From Bacteroidaceae bacterium (lineage in GTDB: Bacteria; Bacteroidota; Bacteroidia; Bacteroidales; Bacteroidaceae), in contig JAFTYI010000043.1 of NCBI GenBank assembly GCA_017464815.1, forward strand, positions 1 to 33,536: 33,536 nucleotides of DNA, written 5' to 3'. Positions 1 through 7,443 of the stretch are shown in pieces (the first letter of the stretch is position 1; every line of letters begins with the position of its first letter). The notes under the pieces were generated by a model, which saw nothing but the letters and a program-made list of their open reading frames with translations, made no database searches and was not told the DNA's origin. Both the position numbers and the translations under genes were made by a program.

Positions 1-2
1 CG

Positions 3-101
3 GTAAAAGTGGCAATGATTGCGGTTGCGAACAAACTTTTGAAGCAAATTTTTGCCATCGTGAAAAATAATCAGGCGTATAGTGAAATTTATGCTATTTA
101 A
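3..101 (+). mobile_element. C-terminal end of a probable IS110-type transposase, cut by the window edge
   Basis: An open frame runs in from the left edge and stops at TAA 99-101, giving 32 residues that include VAMIAVANKLLKQIFAIVKN. The pattern of a small-residue and hydrophobic helix followed by KLLxxIxAIVK resembles the last helix of IS110/IS116-type transposases, which ends the Transposase_20 domain. Only the tail is visible, so neither the catalytic DEDD residues nor the element ends can be checked. The call rests on resemblance alone; another helical C-terminus is possible. Confidence 0.42.
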
Positions 102-119
102 TTTGGTTTTTAACACAGT

Positions 120-206
120 TCATTCTGAACGCAGTGAAGAATCTGAATACGTCAGCATTATAGTATTCTGCTTGCGTTTACAGATTCTTCACTGCGTTCA
201 GAATGA
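120..206. repeat. 87-bp palindromic interspersed repeat (copy 1)
   Basis: Arms of about 27 bases face each other: the left begins TCATTCTGAACGCAGTGAAG and the right ends CACTGCGTTCAGAATGA, with a less symmetric centre. A diverged copy lies at 33447-33536, sharing the centre (GAATCTGAATACxTCAGCA) and the right arm. No coding capacity is seen. The rest of the gene-free stretch 102-348 holds only the trpB2 promoter. Confidence 0.85.
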
Positions 207-289
207 CACAGAGACGGCATAATTTGCAACTGAATTTTTGGACTGTCCCGTTTTTTAGAATCCCTGTGAACAAAATATTACTGTTTTTC

Positions 290-320
290 TTTGTTTATAT
301 AGCAAAATTATGTACTTTTG
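290..320 (+). promoter_or_regulatory. Bacteroidales-type promoter of trpB2
   Basis: TTTG at 290-293 and TACTTTTG at 313-320 are separated by 19 bases. This matches the -33/-7 consensus of the Bacteroidetes primary sigma factor. The trpB2 ATG lies 28 bases after the -7 box. Confidence 0.75.
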
Positions 321-348
321 CGGCTTCAAATAACAAAATGAAAGAGAT

Positions 349-1710
349 ATGAGCGTAAAACAGAAAAGATTTTTCCTCTCGGAGGACGAAATACCCCGTT
401 ACTGGTACAACATACAGGCCGACATGGTGAACAAGCCCATGCCGCCACTGAATCCTCAGACGAAGGAACCGTTGAAGCCCGAGGACCTTTATCCCATCTT
501 TGCCAAGGAACTTTGTCATCAGGAGCTTGACCAGGAGAATGCCTGGATTGAGATTCCCGAGCCCGTGCGCGAGTACTATAAGTATTGGCGTTCGACTCCG
601 TTGGTGCGTGCCTATGGCTTGGAGAAGGCGCTGGGGACTCCTGCACACATCTATTTCAAGAATGAGAGCGTGAGCCCCATCGGTTCACACAAGCTCAACT
701 CGGCCATCCCACAAGCCTACTATTGCAAGCAGGAGGGGGTGACCAACGTCACCACCGAGACGGGTGCCGGTCAGTGGGGAGCTGCTCTCTCCTATGCGGC
801 CAAGCTCTTTGGCCTCGAAGCCGCTGTTTATCAGGTGAAAATCAGTTATAACCAGAAGCCCTATCGCCGCAGTATCATGCAGACGTTTGGCGCACAGGTG
901 ACCCCGTCGCCCTCCATGTCTACCCGTGCGGGCAAGGACATCCTGACACAGACGCCCAACCACCAAGGCTCCCTCGGTACCGCCATCTCTGAGGCAATCG
1001 AACTGGCCCGCACAACGCCCAATTGCAAGTATACACTCGGCTCGGTGCTCAGCCATGTCTCTTTGCATCAGACGGTTATCGGCCTTGAGGCCGAGAAACA
1101 GATGGAGATGGCAGGCGAATACCCCGACATTGTTATCGGATGTTTCGGAGGTGGTTCGAACTTTGCCGGAATCTGTTTCCCCTTCATGCGTCACACCATC
1201 AAGGAGGGGCGCAAGACACGCTTCGTCGCCGCCGAGCCGGCCTCGTGTCCCAAGCTCACCCGTGGAAAGTTCCAATACGACTTTGCCGACGAAGCCGGCT
1301 ATACTCCCCTGCTTCCCATGTACACGCTCGGCCATAAGTTTGCTCCTGCCAACATCCATGCCGGAGGTCTCCGCTTCCACGGCGCAGGCGTCATCGTGTC
1401 CCAGTTGTTGAAGGATGGCCTGATGGAGGCCGTTGATATCCCCCAGCTTGAGACATTCGAAACGGGGTGCCTCTTTGCACAAGCCGAGGGCATCATCCCC
1501 GCACCCGAGTCGTGTCATGCCATTGCGGCCGCCGTGCGCGAAGCCAAGAAGTGTATCGAGACGGGCGAAGAGAAGGTCATCCTCTTCAACCTTTCGGGTC
1601 ACGGACTTGTCGACATGGCTTCCTATGACCAATATCTGGCCGGCAACCTCATGAACTACGACCTCCCCGATGAGGTGATTGAGAAGAGTTTGGGAGACAA
1701 GCAGGCATGA
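349..1710 (+). CDS. trpB2: TrpB2-type tryptophan synthase beta-like PLP enzyme
   Basis: The 453-residue protein is a long-form tryptophan synthase beta chain (TrpB2), which condenses indole with an activated serine to give tryptophan. The PLP lysine sits in NESVSPIGSHKLNSA (about residues 102-116), and the phosphate-binding glycine loop is GCFGGGSNFAG (about 263-273). The length and the N-terminal extension (FFLSEDEIPRYWYNIQADM) are typical of TrpB2 and longer than the roughly 400-residue TrpB1. No trpA or other trp gene is adjacent, so it probably acts alone, for example in indole salvage; that role is inference. The gene overlaps the next one by four bases (ATGA), so the two are probably translationally coupled. 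The start is fixed by the promoter 28 bases upstream; a five-codon mini-frame at 338 ends at its start. Confidence 0.9.
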   Translation: MSVKQKRFFLSEDEIPRYWYNIQADMVNKPMPPLNPQTKEPLKPEDLYPIFAKELCHQELDQENAWIEIPEPVREYYKYWRSTPLVRAYGLEKALGTPAHIYFKNESVSPIGSHKLNSAIPQAYYCKQEGVTNVTTETGAGQWGAALSYAAKLFGLEAAVYQVKISYNQKPYRRSIMQTFGAQVTPSPSMSTRAGKDILTQTPNHQGSLGTAISEAIELARTTPNCKYTLGSVLSHVSLHQTVIGLEAEKQMEMAGEYPDIVIGCFGGGSNFAGICFPFMRHTIKEGRKTRFVAAEPASCPKLTRGKFQYDFADEAGYTPLLPMYTLGHKFAPANIHAGGLRFHGAGVIVSQLLKDGLMEAVDIPQLETFETGCLFAQAEGIIPAPESCHAIAAAVREAKKCIETGEEKVILFNLSGHGLVDMASYDQYLAGNLMNYDLPDEVIEKSLGDKQA

Positions 1711-2375
1711 TGCGCATCCAATGTTCGGAAGAGATAAAGCGCGCGTGCCCCGAATTCAGGGGAATGGCGCTGGAGGCAACGGTGGTGAACACGCCGTATA
1801 GCGCGGAGTTGTGGAGCGAGATAGAGCGCTTCACCACCGAGTATCGTGCGCGGTATACGGTGGATTCCATCAAGGAAATGCCCTCAATCCAAGCCACACG
1901 CACGGCCTACAAGCGGTGTGGGAAGGACCCAAGCCGTTATCGCCCCTCGGGCGAGGCGCTTTGTCGCCGCCTCTTGCGTGGCCTCGAATTGTATAAGGTC
2001 GACACCATCGTGGATTTGATAAACCTCGTCTCCATCGCCTCGGGTTACTCCATCGGAGGATTCGATGCCGACAAGTTTGCGGGCGACACGCTCACACTCG
2101 GCATCGGCCGTGCTGGCGAACCCTACGAAGGCATCGGCCGTGGTGAATTGAACATCGAAGGAATGCCCGTCTACCGCGATGCCATAGGTGGAGTGGGCAC
2201 TCCCACAAGCGACCACGAGCGCACCAAACTTTCGCTTGCCACCACCCGCCTATTGGCCATCGTCAACGGCTACGATGGCAACACGGCTCATCTGCAAGAA
2301 ACGATTGATTACATGAAGACCCTCTTGGAAAAGTATGCCGAGGGTAGTGAATTCGCAATGATAGAATTTGAATGA
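1707..2375 (+). CDS. B3/B4 tRNA-binding-domain protein
   Basis: The 222-residue protein resembles the free-standing B3/B4 domain family, which is related to the editing domain of the phenylalanyl-tRNA synthetase beta chain. Typical stretches are IKEMPSIQATRTAYKRCGKD (about 52-71), the SRYRPSGEALCRRLLRG segment after it, then VDLINLVSIASGYSIGGFD. No aminoacylation domain is present. Family members are suspected to clear mischarged tRNAs or act on aminoacyl groups, but no activity can be assigned here. The start ATG overlaps the trpB2 stop, so the two genes form one transcription and translation unit. A long hairpin follows directly after the stop. Confidence 0.82.
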   Translation: MMRIQCSEEIKRACPEFRGMALEATVVNTPYSAELWSEIERFTTEYRARYTVDSIKEMPSIQATRTAYKRCGKDPSRYRPSGEALCRRLLRGLELYKVDTIVDLINLVSIASGYSIGGFDADKFAGDTLTLGIGRAGEPYEGIGRGELNIEGMPVYRDAIGGVGTPTSDHERTKLSLATTRLLAIVNGYDGNTAHLQETIDYMKTLLEKYAEGSEFAMIEFE

Positions 2376-2376
2376 A

Positions 2377-2432
2377 TGTGACGCAAACCTACGGATTGAA
2401 AAAGAATGCCAATTCCGTTGGTTTGCGTCACA
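2377..2432. terminator. long hairpin after the trpB2 operon
   Basis: TGTGACGCAAACC at 2377-2389 pairs exactly with GGTTTGCGTCACA at 2420-2432, and the stem continues imperfectly inward (ACGGA against TCCGT). There is no U-tract after it. It may act as a 3'-end stabiliser or a terminator between the convergent trpB2 and nitroreductase units rather than a textbook intrinsic terminator. Confidence 0.6.
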
Positions 2433-2453
2433 TCCTCAATATTAAAGAGGTGA

Positions 2454-3032
2454 TTATAACTTGAACACTATCTCTTCCATCGTCTTTCTGCTTTTTTCTT
2501 TGGCTTCGTCGGCCGGATAGCCGATGGGGATGAGGGCGATGGGTTCGATGTGTTCGGGAAGGTTGAAGAGGCTTTTGCACAAGGCGGCATCAAAGGCGCA
2601 CACCCAGCAGGTGCCAAGCCCTTGTTCGGTGGCGGCCAGGCAGAGGTGCTCTACGGCGATGCTGATGTCGACGTCGGCATGGTCTTTCCCGTCGTGGCGA
2701 CGCTTCCACGATTGGGCGTGGTCGGCACAAGCCATGATGTAGAGCGGTGCGGTGGCAAACCACTCGCGGGTGTAACATTGGTGGAGCTTGCTTTTTGCTT
2801 CGGCGCTCTCTACGATGTAGAAACACCATGGTTGGAAGTTGACGGCCGAGGGAGCCATGCGCACACACTCCATGATGTACTCCAGTTTTTCTTTTTCCAC
2901 CGTTTGGCCGGTGTAGCTACGCACTGAGTAGCGGGCTTTGATGAGGTCGAGTAAGGTGGACTCTCCCCCTTGTCCCTCCCTGTGAGGAAGGGTTGTTGAT
3001 AGAGAAGATTCCTTATTGACTTTTGTAACCAT
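2454..3032 (-). CDS. nitroreductase-family FMN oxidoreductase
   Basis: The 192-residue protein has the nitroreductase fold signature. LLDLIKARYSVRSYTGQ (about 27-43) contains the RxSxRxY FMN contact. MAPSAVNFQPWCFYIV (about 58-73) follows, and AATEQGLGTCWVCAFD near 135-150 is the conserved GLGxCW segment. Such enzymes reduce nitro compounds or quinones with NAD(P)H; the physiological substrate is unknown. The first 26 residues are not part of the fold, and residues 13-26 (TTLPHREGQGGEST) are encoded by a GC-rich palindrome-like repeat at 2960-2995 that seems to have inserted at the 5' end of the gene. It lies 66 bases downstream of fbp on the same strand, with no clear promoter of its own, so co-transcription is plausible. 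Confidence 0.88.
   Translation of the reverse strand: MVTKVNKESSLSTTLPHREGQGGESTLLDLIKARYSVRSYTGQTVEKEKLEYIMECVRMAPSAVNFQPWCFYIVESAEAKSKLHQCYTREWFATAPLYIMACADHAQSWKRRHDGKDHADVDISIAVEHLCLAATEQGLGTCWVCAFDAALCKSLFNLPEHIEPIALIPIGYPADEAKEKSRKTMEEIVFKL
2960..2995 (-). repeat. in-frame GC-rich palindromic insert in the nitroreductase N-terminus
   Basis: Read on the minus strand, CCCTTCCTCACAGGGAGGG is followed by ACAAGGGGGAGAG, a partially self-complementary C-rich/G-rich pair. It is translated as part of TTLPHREGQGGEST. It resembles the element in the amidase gene (32958-33002) in base composition and in the encoded P/G/E/R-rich peptide. Confidence 0.5.
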
Positions 3033-3098
3033 AGGTTTACTGATATTGTATAGGATTGGTTATAGAGCTTGTAAATGAGAGGATTTATTGAGAGTCTC

Positions 3099-5096
3099 CT
3101 ATTTCCCTTGTTCTTTGATGAATCCCTTGCGATAGGCCACAAGCAGGCGTTTGAGGTCGGTGATTTGCTTGGCCAAGGCGCGTCCTTCGTCGGTGTCGCG
3201 CACCATCACGCGTTGTTGGCTCAACTCCACGAGCAGGGTGGTCGACTTGATGTCTTGTCCCTCTTCGATGGCTTTCTGTGTAGAGGTGAAAGGCTCGTGC
3301 TGGACAAGTTGCATACCGCGTGAGTGGTAGACGAGGGTGTAGCCGGCAATGCCTGTCTCCGGTTGGTAGGCTTTGCTGAATCCTCCGTCGATGACGAGCA
3401 GTTTGCCGTTGGCTTTGATGGGGTTTTCGCCCTTCAGAGTCTTCACCGGCACGTGGCCGTTGATGATATGGCGATGGCGACCCTCTACGCCGAATTCGTC
3501 GAGAAGCATGCCGCACACTTTTTCGTCGTTGCGCAGGGTGTAGTAGTAGCCCTTTGTCTCCTTGTGGAGGGACTTGTCCTTGATGAAGTAGCGTTCGAAG
3601 GTTGACATCTTGTCCTTGTCGAAGGGGGCGGCATCCTTTCCACACCACAGGTACCACATGTAGTCGCGGGCGAAGAGGCGCTCCTCGGGGTTGGTGTCTT
3701 CGTTGAAGGCCGAGCGGATGAGGCGTCCCACCTTTTCGAGCATGGCTTTTCCTTTGTAGTATTGGCCACCGATGTTCACCTCCTTCAGCGAACCGTCGGC
3801 GTTGAGGGGGACGGAGGCGTGGAAGAGGAGGTTGGAGTTGCAGACGTTGTACATGCATCCGTTCTTCAGCATGCATCGCATGTGTTTCTTCAGTTTGTCG
3901 CTGGTGACGAATGAGTGGTGAATCTTCTGCATGATTTCCTCCTCTTCGGCACTGAGGCGATAGGGCTCTTTCGGGTCAACGGTGGGGAAGAAGGTGTCGT
4001 TCATTTCGTACTCCTTTCCATCGAGTACGAATAAGCCACGGTCAAAGTCGATGTGATGTAGCATCAGTCGGTCATTCATGTCGAAATCCGGACGGCGTTT
4101 GATGATGGCGGCCTCCAGTTTGAACTGGATGATGCTGATGGCCTTGTGCATCTGTGCCATCAGGCGGCGCGTCTTGGCATTGTGCGTCGTGTCGTTTTCG
4201 TCAATCTTGGGGCCGAAAAGTGTGCATGGGTCGTCGGCATACGTCTCCATGGCGAAGGTGGCCAGGGGCAGGAGGTTGATGCCGTATCCGTCTTCCAGTG
4301 TGGCCAAGTTGCCATAGCGCATGCAGAGGCGGAGGACGTTGGCCATGCTGGCGTCGTTTCCAGCGGCGGCGCCCATCCACAGGATGTCGTGGTTACCCCA
4401 TTGGATGTCGAAGTGGTGATAGTCGCACAGGGTGTCCATGATGATGTGTGCACCAGGGCCCCGATCGTAGATGTCGCCCACGATGTGGAGGCGGTCGATG
4501 GTCAGTTGTTGGATGAGGTTGCACAGGGCGGTGATGAAGTCGTCGGCCCGTCGTGTCTCGATGATGGACGAGATGATGACGTTGATGTAGGCCGCCTTGT
4601 TAGGCTCCACGGATGACTCGTGCATCAGCTCCTGGATGATGTAGGAGAACTCCTGAGGAAGGGCTTTGTGAACCTTGGAGCGGGTGTACTTCGACGATAC
4701 GTTCTGACACACGCGCACCAGTTGGTTCAGCGTCGTCATGTACCAGTCCTCCAAATCCTTTTCGCGACTTTTCACCAGTTGCAACTTCTGTTCGGGGTAG
4801 TAGATGAGCGTGCACAGTTCCTTCTTCTCCGACTCGCGCAGGGTGTTGCCGAAGATTTCGTTCACCTTCCGTTTCACCGAGCCGCTGGCGTTGCGCAACA
4901 CGTGTTGGAATGCCTCGTTTTCGCCGTGCAGGTCGGCCAGAAAGTGTTCGGTGCCTTTTGGCAGGTTCAGGATGGCCTGCAGGTTGATGATTTCCGTGCT
5001 TGCATCAGCAATGGTGGGGTAGCGGTGCGCCAACAGTTGCAGGTAGCGCATGTCCTCTTGTATCTCTTCAGCGGTAATCTTGTTATAAGTATTCAT
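3099..5096 (-). CDS. fbp: fructose-1,6-bisphosphatase class III
   Basis: The 665-residue protein matches class III fructose-1,6-bisphosphatase, the large firmicute/Bacteroidetes type. It hydrolyses fructose 1,6-bisphosphate to fructose 6-phosphate in gluconeogenesis. The calcineurin-like metallophosphatase motifs are in order: FLADLHGENEAF (near residue 53), VGDIYDRGPGAH (about 200-211) and WGNHDILWMGAAAG (about 233-246), then later histidines in LLFHASVP and NGHVPVK. Length and N-terminus (ITAEEIQEDMRYLQLLA) agree with the family. The start ATG lies 31 bases after a TATCTTTG promoter box. The nitroreductase follows on the same strand. Confidence 0.95.
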   Translation of the reverse strand: MNTYNKITAEEIQEDMRYLQLLAHRYPTIADASTEIINLQAILNLPKGTEHFLADLHGENEAFQHVLRNASGSVKRKVNEIFGNTLRESEKKELCTLIYYPEQKLQLVKSREKDLEDWYMTTLNQLVRVCQNVSSKYTRSKVHKALPQEFSYIIQELMHESSVEPNKAAYINVIISSIIETRRADDFITALCNLIQQLTIDRLHIVGDIYDRGPGAHIIMDTLCDYHHFDIQWGNHDILWMGAAAGNDASMANVLRLCMRYGNLATLEDGYGINLLPLATFAMETYADDPCTLFGPKIDENDTTHNAKTRRLMAQMHKAISIIQFKLEAAIIKRRPDFDMNDRLMLHHIDFDRGLFVLDGKEYEMNDTFFPTVDPKEPYRLSAEEEEIMQKIHHSFVTSDKLKKHMRCMLKNGCMYNVCNSNLLFHASVPLNADGSLKEVNIGGQYYKGKAMLEKVGRLIRSAFNEDTNPEERLFARDYMWYLWCGKDAAPFDKDKMSTFERYFIKDKSLHKETKGYYYTLRNDEKVCGMLLDEFGVEGRHRHIINGHVPVKTLKGENPIKANGKLLVIDGGFSKAYQPETGIAGYTLVYHSRGMQLVQHEPFTSTQKAIEEGQDIKSTTLLVELSQQRVMVRDTDEGRALAKQITDLKRLLVAYRKGFIKEQGK

Positions 5097-5127
5097 GCCT
5101 TAGATTGTTTTTTCTCTTTTCGACCCA

Positions 5128-5135
5128 CAAAGATA
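5128..5135 (-). promoter_or_regulatory. fbp promoter -7 box
   Basis: CAAAGATA on the plus strand reads TATCTTTG on the minus strand, matching TAnnTTTG, 31 bases before the fbp start. Confidence 0.6.
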
Positions 5136-5189
5136 TGAAATAACCCTTGAATGGCCATGAAAATAGGGAGATTTTAATGGAAATGTAAC

Positions 5190-5220
5190 AAAAAAAGCAG
5201 TTACTCTGATGAGCAACTGC
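5190..5220 (-). terminator. intrinsic terminator of the tRNA-Ser/tRNA-Glu unit
   Basis: On the minus strand GCAGTTGCTC, loop ATCA, GAGTAACTGC forms a 10-bp stem with one G-U pair, followed by seven T residues (plus-strand A-tract 5190-5196). It sits 7 bases downstream of tRNA-Glu. Confidence 0.85.
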
Positions 5221-5227
5221 CTGTTTG

Positions 5228-5299
5228 TAGCGCCTACGGGAATCGAACCCGTGTTCCATGCGTGAGAGGCATGTGTCCTAGCCGCTAGACGAAAGCGCC
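5228..5299 (-). tRNA. tRNA-Glu (anticodon CTC)
   Basis: On the minus strand the gene starts GGCGCTTTCGTC and has the anticodon stem CATGC, loop CTCTCAC, stem GCATG, giving anticodon CTC. The T arm is ACGGG-TTCGATT-CCCGT and the acceptor 3' strand AGGCGCT pairs along all seven positions, with two G-U wobbles. The 3' CCA is not encoded. It lies 23 bases downstream of tRNA-Ser and shares its promoter and terminator. Confidence 0.93.
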
Positions 5300-5322
5300 A
5301 TTTGCATTTTGGCAGAAAGAAG

Positions 5323-5409
5323 CGGAAGCGGGGGGATTCGAACCCCCGGTACGGTAACCCGTACGTCAGTTTAGCAAACTGGTGGTTTCAGCCACTCACC
5401 CACACTTCC
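5323..5409 (-). tRNA. tRNA-Ser (anticodon GCT)
   Basis: This is an 87-base class II tRNA on the minus strand: acceptor GGAAGTG/CGCTTCC, anticodon loop TTGCTAA (anticodon GCT), a long variable arm (GTACGGGTTACCGTAC) and T arm GGGGG-TTCGAAT-CCCCC. The outermost anticodon-stem pair is a C-A mismatch. It is the first gene of the tRNA pair. Confidence 0.93.
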
Positions 5410-5449
5410 ATCGGGTTACTTAAACCGAGCATCTTTCTCAAATGCGGTG

Positions 5450-5457
5450 CAAAGGTA
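5450..5457 (-). promoter_or_regulatory. promoter -7 box of the tRNA pair
   Basis: CAAAGGTA on the plus strand reads TACCTTTG on the minus strand, 41 bases before tRNA-Ser. It stands back to back with the cupin-gene promoter at 5501. Confidence 0.65.
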
Positions 5458-5500
5458 TAGGTTTTTTTTGAATTGCACAACGTTTTCCAAAACTTTTTTC

Positions 5501-5508
5501 TACCTTTG
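5501..5508 (+). promoter_or_regulatory. promoter -7 box of the amino-sugar cassette
   Basis: TACCTTTG lies 18 bases before the ATG at 5526. It also overlaps the GTG at 5508, which argues against that codon as the start. Confidence 0.65.
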
Positions 5509-5525
5509 TGGCAAATATTTTTGCG

Positions 5526-6434
5526 ATGGAAAAGTGCGATAAAGACATAGTGGCTAATAATGAGCAGGTTATCCAACTTCCGAAGGTGGTTGACGAACGA
5601 GGCAATCTTTCCTTCATCGAAGAATTGCGTCACATTCCCTTCGCCATCGAGCGCGTCTATTGGATTTACGACGTGCCAGGTGGCGAGGTGCGCGGAAGTC
5701 ATGCTTTCCGCGAGCAGGAGGAGTTCATCGTGGCCCTTTCGGGCAGTTTCGATGTGGTGCTTCACGATGGGGTGGAGGAGCGCCGCTATCATCTCAACCG
5801 TTCCTACATGGGCATCTATGTGCCGCGCATGACGTGGCGCCGGATGGAGAACTTCTCGACGAACTCGCTCTGTCTCGTCCTTTCGTCCACCCGCTACGAC
5901 GAAGCCGACTATATCCGCGACTTCGACGAGTTTGTTTTTCTCTCCCGTGAGGAAAAACTTTTTTCCCAACGGGAGAAAAAAAATGCCGAGGCAATCCTCC
6001 CGAAGACACCCTACCAACAAAGCCGGTTGGCCGATGCTTGTCACACGATGCCGTTGCCTAAGGTGCACAATCGGGCGGGTAACCTGACGGCGATGAACAA
6101 CCTGACGGAGCTGCCCTTTGCCACGCGTCGTGTCTATTACCTTTATGACATCCCTTGTGGCGAGCAGCGTGGCGGACATGCCCATCGCCAATTGGAGCAG
6201 TTGCTGGTGGCCGTCGGCGGAAGTTTCTCCGTCACGTTGGATGATGGCCATGAACGGCGCACCGTCTTCCTCAACAGCCCCTTCCAAGCCCTCTACATAG
6301 GGCCGGGCATCTGGCGCACGCTGGAGAACTTCTCGTCGGGCGCCGTCTGTCTGGTGCTGGCTTCACACGCTTACGACGAGGCCGATTACATACGCGAATA
6401 TGACCAATTCATTGAATGCAAATGTTTGAAATAG
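5526..6434 (+). CDS. tandem-cupin FdtA/WxcM-type sugar 3,4-ketoisomerase
   Basis: The 302-residue protein consists of two FdtA/QdtA-like cupins. Family members isomerise dTDP-4-keto-6-deoxyglucose to the 3-keto sugar before amination. The second domain (from LPKVHNRAG, about 176-300) keeps the metal/catalytic HAH triad in GGHAHRQLEQLL (H218, H220). The first (about 18-137) has HAF in GSHAFREQEEFIV (H59, F61), so it has lost one histidine and is probably structural or altered. The linker (about 139-150, LSREEKLFSQREKK) is encoded by a near-perfect palindrome at 5942-5975. I chose ATG 5526 over GTG 5508 because the promoter box covers the GTG. The next gene overlaps its end. Together with the acetyltransferase and aminotransferase it forms a compact 3-amino-sugar cassette. 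Confidence 0.85.
   Translation: MEKCDKDIVANNEQVIQLPKVVDERGNLSFIEELRHIPFAIERVYWIYDVPGGEVRGSHAFREQEEFIVALSGSFDVVLHDGVEERRYHLNRSYMGIYVPRMTWRRMENFSTNSLCLVLSSTRYDEADYIRDFDEFVFLSREEKLFSQREKKNAEAILPKTPYQQSRLADACHTMPLPKVHNRAGNLTAMNNLTELPFATRRVYYLYDIPCGEQRGGHAHRQLEQLLVAVGGSFSVTLDDGHERRTVFLNSPFQALYIGPGIWRTLENFSSGAVCLVLASHAYDEADYIREYDQFIECKCLK
5935..5981. repeat. palindrome encoding the inter-cupin linker
   Basis: CTCCCGTGAGGAAAAAC (5942-5958) faces TTTTTTCCCAACGGGAG (5959-5975), a 34-bp palindrome with about three mismatches flanked by T-rich and A-rich runs. It lies exactly between the two cupin domains and is translated in frame. Confidence 0.7.
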
Positions 6435-7369
6435 TCAGATACACTCCCGAACGACATGCCGAGTGGGATACTTTTGTCCGCTCGTCGCGCAATGGCACTT
6501 TCCTCTTCGAACGTGCCTACATGGATTATCATGCCCACCGCTTCACCGATTGTTCGCTCATGTTTTTCCGCAAGGGGAAGCTGGCCGCTCTGCTTCCTGC
6601 CAATTGGGTGGAGGAGGAGCGCACCGTTTACACCCATCAAGGCCTCACCTACGGTGGCCTCGTGATGGGTGGCGAACTGACCAGCATCCGTGTGATGGAC
6701 ATCTTTGAGGCTATGCTCGATTGGATGCGCACCACACTGAATGCCGTGCGACTGGTGTACAAGCCTATACCTTATATATATAGCAGGTGTCCGTCGGAGG
6801 AAGACCTCTATGCTCTTTTCCGCCACGGAGCGGTGTTGCTTTCAAGGGGACTCTCTTCGGTGGTGGACATGAGTTATCCTCACCCCTTGAGTAAGGGGAG
6901 GAAAAGCACGGCCAGACATGCTCTCAAGTCTGGAGTGAGCATTTGCGAAAGCACCGACCTCTCTTCCTTTTGGCAGATACTCGGTCAGGTGCTTCGCGAC
7001 CGTCATCAGACCTCGCCCGTACACACGTTGGAGGAGATGCAACTCCTGCAAAGTCGTTTTCCCGCGAACATCCGCCTCTTTGCCGTGCATAGTGCCGACG
7101 GACGGATGCTGGCCGGCACGGTTGTCTACGAAATGGGGCATTTGGTTCACGCCCAATACATGGCCTCTTCGCCCGAGGGGAAAGAGGTGGGCGCCATGGA
7201 TGCCCTCTACACTTGGTTGATAGGCGAGCGCTATGCCGACAAGCGCTACCTCGACTTCGGCATTTCCACCGAGCAGGGTGGCCACGTGCTCAACGAAGGG
7301 CTTGTCCGTCAGAAGGAAGCCTTCGGCGCACGAGCCGTAGTGTATGACTCTTATGCTATAAAACTATAA
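6416..7369 (+). CDS. GNAT/FemAB-like acyltransferase of the amino-sugar cassette
   Basis: The 317-residue protein looks like the BioF2-like/FemAB acyltransferase group (double GNAT fold). [21 protein letters not shown] near the N-terminus is the usual opening. [19 protein letters not shown] with the downstream segment [19 protein letters not shown] forms the second half, and [12 protein letters not shown] is near the end. Position between a ketoisomerase and an aminotransferase suggests N-acylation of the amino sugar; that is inference. The start may be ATG 6416 or ATG 6422; both lie inside the end of the cupin gene, so the two are translationally coupled. Residues near 156-163 (PHPLSKGR) are encoded by a short palindrome (6877-6903), another in-frame insert. 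Confidence 0.72.
   Translation: MQMFEIVRYTPERHAEWDTFVRSSRNGTFLFERAYMDYHAHRFTDCSLMFFRKGKLAALLPANWVEEERTVYTHQGLTYGGLVMGGELTSIRVMDIFEAMLDWMRTTLNAVRLVYKPIPYIYSRCPSEEDLYALFRHGAVLLSRGLSSVVDMSYPHPLSKGRKSTARHALKSGVSICESTDLSSFWQILGQVLRDRHQTSPVHTLEEMQLLQSRFPANIRLFAVHSADGRMLAGTVVYEMGHLVHAQYMASSPEGKEVGAMDALYTWLIGERYADKRYLDFGISTEQGGHVLNEGLVRQKEAFGARAVVYDSYAIKL
6877..6903. repeat. short in-frame palindrome in the acyltransferase gene
   Basis: TCCTCACCCCTTGAGTAAGG followed by GGAGGA contains CCCCTT-GAGT-AAGGGG as a perfect 6-bp stem extended by TCCTC/GAGGA. It is translated as [10 protein letters not shown] in an otherwise conserved-looking context. Confidence 0.5.
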
Positions 7370-7430
7370 TTCCTATAGGAACTATAGTCCATATAGTCCC
7401 TATAGTCCCTATAGTTCCTATAAACCTTAT
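7364..7430. repeat. 10-bp-period CTATAGTCC repeat
   Basis: The gap between the acyltransferase and aminotransferase genes is made almost wholly of CTATAGTCC/CTATAGTTCC units at about 10-bp spacing. The outer units AGGAACTATAG and CTATAGTTCCT are inverted relative to each other, so the array can fold. No other signal is seen here. Confidence 0.75.
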
Positions 7431-7443
7431 AAAAAAAGAAAAC

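Noticed and set aside
685-1632. 315-codon minus-strand frame over trpB2
   Set aside because: Shadow of trpB2; no motif and no promoter or ribosome site.
5388-6287. 299-codon minus-strand frame over the tandem cupin
   Set aside because: It starts within the cupin gene and runs into tRNA-Ser; no domain is seen.
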